Shown: positions 11,401 to 22,794, counted from the stretch's first letter. The stretch is DNA of 64,000 nucleotides from Schistosoma mansoni (GCF_000237925.1 NC_031495.1:6301852-6365851), one strand, 5' to 3'. Notes: generated by a model not told the origin, from the letters alone. Numbers and translations: made by a program.

Positions 11401-12114
11401 TTGAAGCGAAAGGTACTAGGTTCGAGTCCCAGAGTGAACATCAACTCTGAGATGCAGTTACATCCAGCTGAGGAGTCTCAAACAGGACGAAACGCGCGTC
11501 CTGGTTTCTACTTCTAGCCACTATCCATCTTTGCTGATAATATTTACTTTCAAGTTAAAAATCACCTACTCTACTTAACGTAAAAAAGCAAAATAAAACT
11601 CTCTTACTTTCGTTATAGTGAAAAATACAACAGGCAAAAAAAGACAACCGTCAGCAAAGTCCTCAAATGATTTAATGACTTTAATCGATCAATAGGTTTA
11701 CAATCACCATGGTGTTTAAAAAACAAACTAGGAGTAGTATTCACTAGTAAATTATCGAATAATTTATTTTAAGAAAAAAATTTTCTAACCTTCTCCCCAC
11801 TTATATACTCCCATATTATCATGATATTAGCCTATTTATAGTTTCTAGATTAAATCTTGTGACCGAAAAATAACTACTTTTCTCTAATTTATTTTTGTTT
11901 TCATTACCTTTGTTGTCTTTTTTCTCTATTCTTTAGTGGGGTATTCAGTAGTGCTTATTATCCATATCTTGGACAAGCGGGTTACCTTGGCCCAATAGTT
12001 GCTGTGGAATTTAAATCACCTAAAAAGAGTGTCACTATTTTGGTTAAATGTACAATTTCAAATGTGCTAAATGCTAATAAAGATGAACTGAATTTTGAAA
12101 TAATGGTAGATTAA
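2321..12114 (+). CDS. ATP1B: Na+/K+-ATPase beta subunit, C-terminal exons (5'-partial)
   Basis: Three + strand exons join in phase: 2321-2392, 7800-7870 and 11937-12114 (stop TAA 12112-12114), each with AG/GT borders. The roughly 107 encoded residues read like the end of the P-type ATPase beta-subunit ectodomain: VFGWMP, then ILVSCSGQ, DEENIG, then YYPYLGQAGYLGPIVAVEF and ILVKCT. In vertebrate ATP1B1 the matching stretches are VQCTGK, YYPYYG and IECKAYG. The two cysteines (in VSCSG and VKCT) correspond to the third conserved disulfide of the family. A sequon NFS lies in the second exon. The beta subunit is a type II membrane glycoprotein that folds, stabilises and delivers the catalytic alpha subunit to the plasma membrane; in schistosomes that would include tegument and muscle (inference). 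The N-terminal tail, membrane segment and first two disulfide loops must lie left of the window. The introns of 5.4 and 4.1 kb are filled with SINEs. Fit to the family is strong, though isoform naming is not possible. Confidence 0.88.
2452..2489. repeat. (TA)n microsatellite
   Basis: About 19 uninterrupted TA units, 60 bp after the first Na,K-ATPase beta exon and directly left of a SINE-A insertion. Confidence 0.95.
2498..2647 (-). mobile_element. SINE-A (Smalpha-type), internally deleted
   Basis: Target-site duplication TATTCAGTACA at 2487-2497 and 2648-2658. On the minus strand it has the 5' head, then the 3' hammerhead/tail, without the tRNA-like middle. Core CTGACGAG and GACGAAAC are present, but the 3' half of stem I is replaced (TTACTGAA after GTC). 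Confidence 0.8.
3085..3280 (-). mobile_element. SINE-B, strongly diverged
   Basis: Recognisable pieces on the minus strand: AACCTGGAAGCA, GTGCGCATACACGATCCCGC and a worn tRNA-like part. No intact ribozyme core. Confidence 0.5.
3300..4489. other. Intronic stretch, nothing recognised
   Basis: AT-rich DNA inside the first visible Na,K-ATPase beta intron. No long frame and no repeat shared with the rest of the window was noticed. Confidence 0.4.
4500..4956 (+). mobile_element. SINE-A with inverted internal segment, 10-bp target-site duplication
   Basis: AAGTTTATTA flanks the unit at 4490-4499 and 4957-4966. Order: + strand head (TATTGTTTGTTTGAATCTTC), an inverted tail/hammerhead segment (4630-4725), then a + strand body with worn tRNA-like part, hammerhead and tail CTATCCATCTTTGCTTA. 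The single duplication shows that the whole inverted arrangement went in as one piece. Confidence 0.75.
4876..4923 (+). ncRNA. Hammerhead-like ribozyme in SINE-A
   Basis: ATCCAG/CTGGAT stem I, CTGACGAG, stem II TCC/GGA around CAAATA, GACGAAAC, short GC stem III and GTC. Three extra bases (TAA) sit between the cleavage site and the 3' arm of stem I, which may lower activity. Confidence 0.5.
5728..6145. mobile_element. Two diverged SINE-B pieces in inverted arrangement
   Basis: 5728-5880 resembles the minus-strand form (AATCTGGAAACACTG, GGCCGTTACATCC); 5990-6145 resembles the plus-strand form (CAATGGTCTAGAAG, GGTCCTGGGTTCGAT, TAGGACGAAAT). Both are worn. Confidence 0.5.
6381..6650 (+). mobile_element. 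LTR-like fossil (family R5)
   Basis: Shares order and motifs (GTGATGCGG, a TATA-like box, CTTGAAATAAATGATT, CACGTGACAA) with the reverse complement of 35540-35820. Looks like an old solo LTR or LTR fragment; it is worn and its superfamily is not clear. Confidence 0.35.
6663..6930 (+). mobile_element. SINE-A with 12-bp target-site duplication
   Basis: AAAGTACCTCCA occurs at 6651-6662 and 6931-6942. Head, short tRNA-like remnant (box B GAGTTCGAGTCCC), hammerhead region and tail CTATCCATCTTTGCT. The left half of the tRNA-like part is deleted. Confidence 0.85.
6856..6900 (+). ncRNA. Inactivated hammerhead in SINE-A
   Basis: All elements of the motif are present, including the 6-bp stem I ATCCAG/CTGGAT, but the core reads GACAAAAC instead of GACGAAAC. 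The invariant G of GAAA is lost, so self-cleavage is not expected. Confidence 0.6.
8324..8702 (+). repeat. Duplicated segment, copy 2 (uninterrupted, empty site)
   Basis: Same-strand copy of 51-872 without the SINE. Around 8430 it reads CATCAAATGGGTTTACATTT straight through, which is the pre-insertion state of the site filled at 168-592 in copy 1. Confidence 0.8.
8880..10100. other. Intronic stretch, no clear element
   Basis: AT-rich, with a short (GT)n run near 9870-9886. A weak tRNA-like patch near 9580-9640 was not convincing. Confidence 0.4.
10128..10300 (-). mobile_element. SINE-B, truncated
   Basis: Starts with the arm (GAGTCAATTGAAGCTAGACC) and includes the hammerhead region and tRNA-like part, ending near box A. 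The core reads TTGAGAAG instead of CTGANGAG, so the ribozyme is broken. Confidence 0.75.
11141..11540 (+). mobile_element. SINE-A, full-length form, 12-bp target-site duplication
   Basis: TATTTACTTTCA flanks it at 11129-11140 and 11541-11552. Order: head, inverted tail and inverted head fragments (11273-11325), tRNA-like part with TTAGCTTAGTGGATAACG (box A) and GGTTCGAGTCC (box B), hammerhead, tail. This appears to be the complete layout of the family. Confidence 0.85.
11462..11506 (+). ncRNA. Hammerhead ribozyme in SINE-A, core intact
   Basis: Stem I ATCCAG with CTGGTT, core CTGAGGAG, stem II closed around CAAACA, GACGAAAC, short GC-rich stem III and GTC. All invariant core bases are present; stem II has one weak pair. 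Confidence 0.65.
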
Positions 12115-12459
12115 AACTGTCACTGATAATAATAGCAATAATAATGAATAGAGGCATAAATACACATACACTCACTCACATATACTAAGCACAACTTTAC
12201 GTATATACATAGTCCTTATACAAATTTGTAATCTTCAATTCACCATTTTATTAGATTCTTCTTTCTTTCAATCAAATTGTCATTACAAAAATTCTTCCAC
12301 TTATTCCTTGAATCATCCTTCTAGTCATATTAAGTAATTGGAATGATATAATACAATGCTATAATAGTTAATATTATTTAAGCTTTACTAAGTTCATTTG
12401 CTTCACTCTTTTTTCTCTTGGAAAAACACCCTTCAATTTGTTTTATATAGTGTATTTTA

Positions 12460-12745
12460 TGATCAATTCTTCAATTTAATTTTGTTTTAACCAATGCATT
12501 TGGTGTCGGAACCAGCCTTTGTTTTTTTCAATGTTAAACTACTTAAATGTTGTTCAGTAGCTAAATGACTAGCAACTATAAAACATGATCATGGGAAATG
12601 GTTAGGGTTGTCCATTTCTGTAACTATATAGCTACTTATAATTAATGACAATAGAATATGGTTGATATAAAACTTTTTGCTTTCGGAAAGTTAATTTTTA
12701 GTTCAATTGAGCAATAGAAACATGTTGTGAAAGCTAAATGAAGTT
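12460..12745 (+). repeat. Dispersed repeat A1, inverted partner at 40399-40686
   Basis: Matches 40399-40686 in reverse complement over nearly its full length (for example ACCAATGCATTTGGT and GAAAGTTAATTTTTAGTTC). Starts about 345 bp after the Na,K-ATPase beta stop codon. Identity of the element is unknown. Confidence 0.7.
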
Positions 12746-12929
12746 TGTTCTTTTGTTTTGTAGTTAAAAATTCGGTACAGAAATTTTAGATTTTTATCTT
12801 TGTAGAATAACTTATCTTAATTTTTTTATAGAAATAAATAGCTTATTATTGTTTTCACATTTGGATCTGATTTAATTGGTGTTGTCTAAATCACTTTTAT
12901 GTAACTTATTATTATCATTATTATTCAGT

Positions 12930-13650
12930 TAATAAAGATAATTTTAGATAGAAATTTGCTGAAATATTGTTTATGTGGCAAACTGTGGCCCATCTAGTGA
13001 ATCTATATACGGCGTTAAACATATGAGTACTAGAATCGAATGGTGAGAGGAGGCCGACAATTTCCAAGTGTGCGCGTTGAAATTGCCTATCCCATGTTGC
13101 AAACTTCTCAAGTTTAATGACGGTGTTGTTTGGAATTTGCTGCATTGGTAATAAATGTACGTCCTTACCACCTTCGACTTCTGGGTTCACACGGAGTCAA
13201 ACAAAGCGTTCATATATATGTCTATTGGTTACTGAAATTAAAGGATGTGATAGAGAATGGGGGTGTTGATATACCAGTTTCCGACACCCTTCAGATACGA
13301 AAGAGTGACTAGTGCCTGAGGAAACATTAATAACGATTGGGAAAACCGATAAAGGAACTAGTATATGTTTAATTACTTAAATTTCCCCTTGAAAACGTCT
13401 AAATACGTATTGTCTACCTTCAAAGGTACCCTCGGAGTGATTCACATATGTTTTGGATCTGTTGATTTAATGGTGCTAGAAACCCAGACACAATGAGTAC
13501 TGATACAGTAAAACTAACATCTTTATCAACAATAAAACTTTCCAAGACTGTAACACTACAAAACCTTAGTCTACCTTTATCTCCATAAAGGGTGACACAC
13601 GCCACATCGATAGCAAAAACAGTAATACACGGAAAACTAGTACATTAACT
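12930..13650 (-). mobile_element. Ty3/gypsy fossil, pol (integrase-region) fragment
   Basis: Minus-strand translation contains HLEIVGLLSPFDSSTHMF and YRFTRWATV, which match the integrase core of gypsy elements (pattern HLDIVGPLP..., IDRFTRWPE). The copy is old and broken. An inverted relative lies at 40739-42130. Confidence 0.65.
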
Positions 13651-13939
13651 GCGGTCATCTGTAAACAGTCATATTTCTCTAATCTATTTTATTCTGCCCC
13701 ATTTATCAAACTTTCATACACTTCCCTGTCACTCTGACATTATCCTAATGAATTGCTGACTTTAGAAATGACGTGGTATTTCCCGGTCGACCTACAGTTT
13801 TAATTCAAGTGACTGATGTATATAGTCACACCGTATTTCGTGAGTAAAATTTGTGGTTTGTAATTTTGCTTTCCTATTCGAACAGAGACATTACATATAA
13901 TATTTATGTCCTAAGGTAAGTCCAAAGTATTAAACCATA

Positions 13940-15050
13940 GTGTTAACCTTACTTTATACACATCTGGACATTCAGCTCAACTCAGATCAAGTCACTAGAA
14001 CTCCTGACCAAGTAGGAAGCTGTGGAAATGCACTACTCCATCTGAAGATTACTTACTTAGGGCCTTTTACCTCTTGTAGAGAGGCAAAGGCCGCCCAAGA
14101 GGATTCTTCATCGAAATCTGTTCTGGGGAATCCTCATAACTTGTTTCCCATTGCTGTTCACTCTTTACACGTCTGACTTCAATTCCCGACGGAATAACTT
14201 TTGTTAGTCTTCTTTGTCCTCAGGACTCCAAGTTAGTGCTTACCTCGTGATGCAGTTTGATGACTTCCTCAGTGTATCCTATCCTACCCGTTCCTGCCTC
14301 TATTCCTAATTTCATCCTCACCTGGAACCTGATTTGTTCTCTCCCATAGTAGGCTTTTTCTGATGGTATCAGGTCAATGGACATTGAATATCTTACGTAG
14401 ACAAATGTTTATAAACACTTGTACCATTTCGCTGACGGTCGTGGTAGTTCAACAAGTTTCAGCTCCACACAGTAGAACTGTCTTGACGTTCGTATTGAAG
14501 ATTCTCACTTTGATATTGGTTGACAGTTGTTTTGAGCTCCACGTGTTCTTCAACTGTAGGAATGCTGTCCTTGTTATCCCCACATTTACGTCTGCATCAG
14601 ACTCTCTACGTTCATCGATGATGCTACCCAGATATGTGAAACTTTCCGTCTCTTCCAGAGTTTCTTCATCAAGTGTGAATGGGTTGGTGTTCTCTGTGTT
14701 GTGTGTGAGGATCTTGGTTTCTCTATTGTATATGTTGAGGCTTACTTCTACAGAGGCTGGTGCTATACTGGCTATCTTCACCTGCATTTGTTGGTGTGTA
14801 TGGGATACGAGAGTTAGGTCATCTGTGATGTCCAAATAGTCTAGCTGCATCCAAACTATCCATTGTATTCCGTGCTTACCCTCAGATGTCGAGGTCTTTA
14901 TAATCCATTCAACTACCAGAATAAAGAGAAAGGGCGAGAGTAGAGAACCTCGTCTGACTCAGGTCCTTACTTGGAATGTATCTGTCAGCCGTCCTCCATG
15001 CACCACATTGCACTGTGGTCCGTATTATGAATCCACTGAGAAACAATTAA
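13940..15050 (-). mobile_element. RTE-type LINE, 3' half of reverse transcriptase ORF (degraded)
   Basis: Minus strand encodes SIAPASVEVSLNIYNRETKI, ESFTYLGSIIDERRESDADV and LSTNIKVRIFNTNVKTVLLC-GAET, typical of the thumb and post-RT part of schistosome RTE/SR2-like LINEs, followed toward 13950 by remnants of LRKIF, DTI and WERTNQVP. The longest clean frame is 14850-14449; stops and frameshifts interrupt the rest. No 5' half is present. Confidence 0.8.
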
Positions 15051-15677
15051 GACGAGGATTTACTGCCATTATTATAACTCTTATTCTGATACAATATCGA
15101 GCGGTGAAGTTACATTACTACATTCATCAATGTGACAAGGTTAAGCTTCTTAAAAATGTTATTTTTGCATTGTCTATAAAAGAACGATACACGGAAACTT
15201 TAGAATCGTAAATTATGTAGTTAAGTTGACCATTACTTAGAGAAAAGTTCACAAAGGTGGCATATGAATAAACTCCGAAATAGGTCTTTTTAATGTTACA
15301 TTCATGCCATCGTGCTAACAACTTATGCAAACGGGAATAAATCAAGCATTGCGCAAAACGAAGCTTACTTAAACCACAAATTCACAAGTCAATCATCATA
15401 AAATGGGATTCGTTAGATTTTTGAATGCGGTGTAATCATCTTAGACCTTAATGGGACTATCGATCTCTCATGCGTGCTCACCACCACTATTTAGGTGTCA
15501 GTTTATTTACCTCTAAATACCAAGACTATATCATTTGGTATTCCGTTTTGGAAAGTCACGTATTTCTACTCCATTAAGTTAGTCCGTTCAAGCGTTGGGG
15601 CATGCATGTAGGTTGAAATGGATCACATTTCGTAACAGTAATAACTGGACGAATAGTGAACGGGTGGAGAGTTTTTT

Positions 15678-16203
15678 GCCCCCAAATGCCCTGGTACGGC
15701 CGAGAGTGGGGAGAGTCTGCTCTCCCTCTCGAAATGCTCTCATATAGCCACGCGAATATGTAGCCTCTGCCAGGGAAGTCCTACTCACTGCATTCTCGTG
15801 GCGGGGGTGTTGTTCACAAAAGTGAGAGGACGAAAAGCGAATGTCCGGCGCTTTAACCGGGTTGGTGCATACGGAGGGTCCACCTAGGGGAGTTGGAAAA
15901 CCCTGATTCCAAACCAATAGTGCACATGGGCTCCAGGATCCTGAAGAAACAAATGGCGTACGAATCAATCGTTGATCACCGGCTACCATGGGAATGCATC
16001 TCCTCACGATGCTCCACTGCCTTGTGGATCAGACCTTCAGGTCAAAGGCTCCGGGTGTGGTCCCCTAAGAAAACCACCTGCTTCAGTTCGGGCACCTGGG
16101 CAGTATCACAGCCCTCAAGCAAATCGAATGAGATTTGTGAGGCGCATATTTATCTCGTGCTTCCTTGTAACAATATTTATGTGTTTAAATAATAATAAAT
16201 AAG
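15678..16203 (+). repeat. 520-bp repeat family R3, copy a
   Basis: Starts near GCCCCCAAATGCCCTGG and ends TTTAAATAATAATAAATAAG. Shares a 99-codon open frame (15893-16192) with the copy at 54520, and has an overlapping open frame on the opposite strand. The AT-rich simple-repeat tail suggests retroposition by LINE machinery (inference). Confidence 0.8.
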
Positions 16204-16499
16204 ACTATAAGCAAAATGGATAAAATAGAGAAGTTACTTCTCAATTTTAACACATCTGAGGTAATAAGCCCCATAAGACACATTAAAATAGGCTCTTGAG
16301 ATAATGAGAACGAGACTGAGAAGTTTTGTATAACGATACCATGGTGTTTATATGAATCAATGATTTTGAATTCCAAATACAGTACATTCGTTCGTGGTCA
16401 TCTAATACGTTTGTACGATAATTCAAATACTTCTGATTATCACAGATACGTAAATAATTCGAAAACCAGTATCATAATGTGAATAAAACATGTATTCAT

Positions 16500-16900
16500 T
16501 GACACTTTTTATTAAATCGTGAAAAATAGACTACTGGGATGGAGCTATGTCATAAGTACGCTCCCCTACTACAAATAGCCGTATAATTTTATCATTTTAG
16601 AATTGTATATATTATTTTGATTATATTTTCACTTATGGGTAACATTGAGCGCAGTCGGTCACAGTGGCGTAGACTGGCACTCACTCTTTGTTTACCCTTA
16701 GACGCTGAGTTTGGAAATTATCCTATGCATTTTTTACTCCACAAATTTATCCTTTCTCCTCTAATTATATCGTTTATGTGTAATCCTTACTACTAATAAT
16801 GACACTGTTAATACTTCTAGTACTGTGGCAACTTTGACCGATGTACATATTCCCAGGTTCTACGTTGTTTATGATTGACTGGAAGTAAAACTTAACAATC
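16500..16900 (+). mobile_element. LINE C-terminus and 3' tail fragment
   Basis: One frame reads IERSRSQWRRLALTLCLPL, like the SRSQWRRCIHSL end of schistosome RTE-like LINEs. It is followed by the shared tail GTGGCAACTTTGACCGATGT near 16824. Confidence 0.6.
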
Positions 16901-17439
16901 ATTATTCATGTATTGTATGCAAACTAGCAATATCATTTAAATCAAAGTAAAGACTGATTTTCGAATCTTTAACCAAACAAGCAGAAGATCAAAATGTCAG
17001 AAATCTGAAATTTCAATTTTGAAAAATTCATGTGATCGGTTTTTTAACCAAGTAAAATGAGAAACTTGAAATACAGTTAGTATATACATCTTTATTCATG
17101 TACCTTATTTATTTACAAAAAAAGGAATTCCAAAATCAATTTTAGAACATTATCAACCATCAAATATACCGTTACTGTTATAATCTACAAACGTTATGAT
17201 CTACTTCGAGAAATAGTTCACAAGACAATCAACAACAAAAAAATATCTACTAAAATTGTTGTAGTAAGCTGCGAAAGGAATTGACAATTTTTATTCTACA
17301 GAAAAAGAACAAAAAAGGACAAATAAAAGTGTGTTCTCAAATGAAGAAATAGTTACCATGTGTATTACACATAAATTACTTAATAGATATTCAAATTATC
17401 ATCCGCTTTAAACATTTCGTTCATACATTACACTTCGAA

Positions 17440-17961
17440 GCCCCCAAATGCCGTGGTACAAACGAGAGTGGGGAGAGTCTGCTCTCCCTCTCGAAATGCT
17501 CTCACATGGCCACGCGCATATAGCCTCTCCCATGGAAGTCCTACTCACTACATTCTCATGGCATTACTGTTGTTTACGAAATTGAGAGGACGAAAAGCGA
17601 ATGTCCGGCGCTTTAACCGGGTTGGTGCACACGGAAAGTTCACCTAGGGGAGTTGGAAAACCCTGATTCCAAACCAATGGTGTACATGGGCTCCAGGATC
17701 CTGAGGGAACAAATGGCGTATGAACCAATCGTTGGTCACCGGCTACCATGGGACTGCATCTCCTCACGATGCTCCACTGCCTTGTGGACTAGACCTTTAG
17801 GTCAAAGAATCCGGGTGTGGTCCCCTAAGAAAACCACCTGCTTCAGTTTGGGCACCTGGTCAGTATAACAGCTCTCACACAAATCAAATGAGATTTGTGG
17901 GGCGCATACGTATCTGGTGCCCCTTTGTACCAATATTTATGTGTTCAAATAAATAAATTAC
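17440..17961 (+). repeat. 520-bp repeat family R3, copy b
   Basis: Same start and (ATAA)n-like end as copy a. The internal open frame is shorter (17653-17868), ending early at a stop. Confidence 0.8.
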
Positions 17962-18194
17962 ATTTTGAGGTGAATAGAAAGATAATACTAGATACAATTA
18001 GCTTGTGAATATTTGATTTGGATATATCCATGTATTTATTAATAGAAATCCATTTTAGCAAGTTCTTTTTTAAATTTGTGTAACAAATATATATTTCTTC
18101 CTCCAATGCACATATTCCAACAAAAACTGTCTAAAATTTATTCTTAGAAATCGACAACAGGTTAATGCCAAAACCTTACAAATAAAATTACTAA

Positions 18195-18350
18195 CTACAT
18201 GAACTTCATAGCATAATGGATAACATGTTAAGATTTGTCAAGAGAGAAGTATTGAGTTCAAGTTTGTTTAAATATCAACCTTAGGATACAGAACATCGAG
18301 CTAATAAAGCTTCAATACGATGAAACGTCCGTTATAGATTCAATTGTTAA
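18195..18350 (+). mobile_element. SINE-A relic
   Basis: TTCATAGCATAATGGATAAC (box A-like), GAGTTCAAGT (box B-like), then AATACGATGAAACGTCCGT where the ribozyme would be. Very worn. Confidence 0.4.
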
Positions 18351-18839
18351 CCCACAATTCAAATATACTAAAAGTTGTATTTTTTTAAGAGTTTAAAACA
18401 GTGAACTGTGATTTAAAATCGACTACATAATCTTAATTAAACAGTTGCAGAGGGAAGAATTTATGAAATGTAAGACATACAATTACCAGGATAAGCAGAA
18501 TAAATTTAAATGTTTTTGACTGAAATTTTATAATCTACAGAATGCAACATCAATGAAAATTAAGAATTCCAAGTGAAAACAATTTTAACAGAGGAAATTC
18601 GAAGCATTTCAGCAAACTTAGTAACAAAATATAATAAAACGAAAGCCATGCTGAATAAAAGAGACCTAGAAAACTATTTTACCATACATAACTGTGGTCT
18701 TAAGTTATTGGTGCCTAGAGCCTTGACAACATAAAGTAGAGTTAGATGTAAATCTCTTGGGATCTGTAATTAGTGTGAATAATGTCAAAGTATGAATCTA
18801 ATGTTGAATATCATGAAGCCACTAGTAAATAGTGGACCA

Positions 18840-19000
18840 AATCATTCACCAGATAACTGGGTATGAACCACACTTTAGTTGTGAGGGTGGATGATACTAT
18901 TCAACTATCCAAACCGAGGTAGTTAAGACGGGTTTCGAACCTGGGACTTAGTGACTGAAGGTTGAATACTTTAATCGCTAAGCCACTGTCTCATCATTAA
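18840..19000 (-). mobile_element. tRNA-derived SINE of a third type (SINE-C)
   Basis: Minus strand reads CAGTGGCTTAGCGATTAAAG (box A-like) and CAGGTTCGAAACCCG (box B), followed by CTACCTCGGTTTGGATAGTT. A related worn copy is at 53115-53225. No hammerhead motif. Confidence 0.5.
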
Positions 19001-20603
19001 GCTACTACTATATAATTGATATGCACTACCTTTTGCCAAGTGCTGCTGGGAGATACTATTGGGTGAGGCAAAAAAGCGGTTTCGACAGATGATATATTCA
19101 CCTAACTGCAGGGGAACAGGTGAACTGGTATATTCACATTGAATTGGTCAGCTGTGGGAAATTATCCTTTTTATAACTTCATGCTTAACACTATGTAGTC
19201 AAATTCCCATCAAAACTCACTACATTAGCATTTAAACAATTATGCAGTCTCAAGTATATTTGGATTGTAACTAAAAGGGAATATCGCAGCAACCGATCAA
19301 AAAGTAAGTGTTCTAACAGCGGCTGGTCAATCAAAGCCCAGAGTATCAACAGCGGGAAATTACAAATTCTCGCCAAAAACAAAATCTTTTTACTGACTTA
19401 TAATACAACCTATAAGTATGCGAGTGTAATGCTTTGAAAACGTATTGGTAATTGGATATTTGTATTTTAGAGTACGATTAGAAGAAAAATGTTTCCTTAT
19501 AAAGTATTTCTTGAAAGTTGAAAGCGTTTAAATACTATGAAGTAAATCCTTCCAAAACTAAAGTTTTGATACCTGGTACTTTTTAGGATTTAATGTATTT
19601 ATAACACTGGTATTCCTTGTCAACATACTATAAGCAAATAATAAAGATCGGTTTAAAAATATGCACGGTATACCATAAAGCACAGAGATGAAGTAAAAAG
19701 CTACAAAAGCTTCTCTAAACCACGGGCTTTCATGAATTTCACTCATTTAGGTCGGAACTATTTATTTTTGTTATCCATTTGCTCTATAGAATTAAAATTT
19801 AAACACTATATGATTCAAGTAATCCAGTATAATAACTAGATAAAGATAACTATTCAGTAATAAGGTTTCCTTTATTAACAATGCATACATATGCCAATAT
19901 TGGTGACAAGATGTTAGTAGATTTTCAGTAGTACGCCGTCTAATGTATACCATTATAACTGTGATGGTTTTCCTAAGAGACATGCTATCACAACACGAAT
20001 TAAGAATACAAATGACCGGAAATACTAAGCTCTATATGAAATTTAGACAATATTTACAGTTACGGGGGATACGAAATCTGTACAGTAATCGGTTCTTCTC
20101 GGAAGTTGGTGGATCAGGGTCTCTCCATTTATACCAGTTCTCACGTTCTCGTGATCTTCTAGCCAGCGGCACTGGCCAAAGATTTTCAGACCACACCCAA
20201 GTGGGACAATGTCCTCATAGATGTTTACGGAAATTAAAACAATATAAATTCAGACATTAAGTTAAAAGCGGAACATTTCAAGAGAATTGGTGAACCAGTA
20301 TTCATTAGATTAAGTGAAAGCTTGGTTTATACGACTGAAAAATAACTACAACTGCATGTATAAATATACATCCCACTATTTACCCGGTAATTAATAGCCT
20401 ACATTTCAACGTAGTTCACGCGATGTCCAGTCACACAGACTAGTAGCCACATTATGACTCGGTCAGTAAAACTCACTCAGTACTAAAAGACTAGACAAAC
20501 ACGATATGGGTTACCAATCTGTGATCAGTAAATTTTAAACATGAAGCAATTCGTTTGCAAGAAATGTGGTTGGTATTTTGAACTCAATAAGAAAATTTAT
20601 AAC

Positions 20604-22402
20604 TTACGATGATGGTCTTTTTTCTTTAATATGATTATCGTCTATTTTTGATTGTTGGTTTTGTGAGGTTTTCAACTTCGACTTTTGAATACGCATTCCA
20701 TTTGAATTCACGAAAGCTGATTGATCGGCAGAAAAGCGCACCATCGATTGTTGATTTCCACGAGATTCTCCTTTTATATCTGTTTCCATAGAAAGTAAGG
20801 TTGATTTTAAATTTTCATTGCGATTAAAATGAGAGTGTAGTTTAGACTTGCGACGCTTTTTACGGGGAACTTTTTTGATGATTTGATGCATATTAGTATT
20901 ATTAGATGACAAACGAGTGCAAGGTTTGCTCAAACTGTTGTTACCACTACAATCAGGATATGGATTTAAGGTGTGTTTGAAAGATGATTGAGAAAGGTCT
21001 GAATGATCCTATTTAAAAAGAATAATAAGCAACAAGGAAGTTGGAGGTGGATATTTACGATCAGCATATATTACTTGTCGTAAATCATAATAAGACAAAA
21101 AATACATATCTGACCAATAGTCCTCCTACCATCAATTACTAAAATAGTCGGACGATTTAAGTAACTTTTCGGACTCATTTTGACTATACTAAAAATAAAA
21201 CATACGCGATCGGTCGGTGAAGCGTCGAAATAAAGTCGGATATTTTAATTACGAACTATATTTACTGTACAAATAATAACACTTTGTACAATACAGGATT
21301 CACACTCAGAGCAGGAAAGCCAGATTCTTAAGGCAATCGGGTTCAGGTGGATTCGATTGTGGTTAGAGGTATATACGAGGTTGATATTTACCAGTTGATA
21401 ACACTTTGAAGGCGTTGGGGAAAATAGGTTAGTGGCGATCTCAACTTGAGAGCGCTACTGAAGAGTATAAGATAATTTAAAATTCTATGTTGAAATATAA
21501 AAGTTACAATGACCCTTTAGTCTTTTTATATTTGCTACATGAAACTAAAATTACTTACTTCTGGATTAAGATCTTCGGTTATCATATTAGTTATGGATTG
21601 TGCTTCAAGGTTTTGTTTTATAATGTTCTTCATTTTCTTACTTACAACCAATACTGATCCATCCTCCCTACAAATGTGTTTCTTGGAAAAACGATCAGAA
21701 GGATGTCGAGAAGAGGTAATTTTCCTTACAGGAGCCATCCAACCTAAAGCAAAAGAGGAGTAAACGGATAACATACATAAAGGTACATAAGCAGAGAGAG
21801 ACATCTCATGTTTGGTGACCTTGTCTATTAGTTGTACTCAAACTAGGCATTGACCTAAAAAAACCTCTTAAATTACACAGCACATGCAAAATATTATGCA
21901 GAAAACGCATTCATAAATGTTTTCGTACATTGAAGCATATCCCTATCATAATTGCACTGACACTCAATTCATTTAGAAGAACGAAAATTTTATAGTTAAG
22001 ATTATGATTCAATTGAAGCTAGACCACTGTGGAAAACCTGGAAGCACTGGACGGCCGTTTCGTCCTATTATGGAACTCCTCAGCAGTGCGCATCCATGAA
22101 CCCGCTCTCGCGAGATTCGAACCCAGGACCTACCAGTCTCGAGCCAGAGCCCTTAACCGGTAGACCACTGAGCTGGCACCCAACCAGTGTTAATGTGGAT
22201 TGNNNNNNNNNNNNNNNNNNNNNNNNNNNNNNNNNNNNNNNNNNNNNNNNNNNNNNNNNNNNNNNNNNNNNNNNNNNNNNNNNNNNNNNNNNNNNNNNNN
22301 NNNNNNNNNNNNNNNNNNNNNNNNNNNNNNNNNNNNNNNNNNNNNNNNNNNNNNNNNNNNNNNNNNNNNNNNNNNNNNNNNNNNNNNNNNNNNNNNNNNN
22401 NN

Positions 22403-22438
<36 letters not shown>

Positions 22439-22484
22439 AAAAAAAAAAAAAAAAAAAAAAAAAAATAAAATAAAAAAAAAAAAA

Positions 22485-22577
<93 letters not shown>

Positions 22578-22621
22578 GTAAAAATTAAAATAAATAAAAA
22601 AAAAAAAAGAAAAAAAAACAA

Positions 22622-22665
<44 letters not shown>

Positions 22666-22726
22666 AAATAAAAATAAAAAATAAAAAAAAAGAAAAAAAA
22701 AAAAAAAAAGAAAAAAAAAAAAAAAA

Positions 22727-22794
<68 letters not shown>

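Noticed and set aside
14363-14839. 158-codon + strand open frame
   Set aside because: Antisense shadow of the RTE-like reverse transcriptase encoded on the minus strand at the same place.
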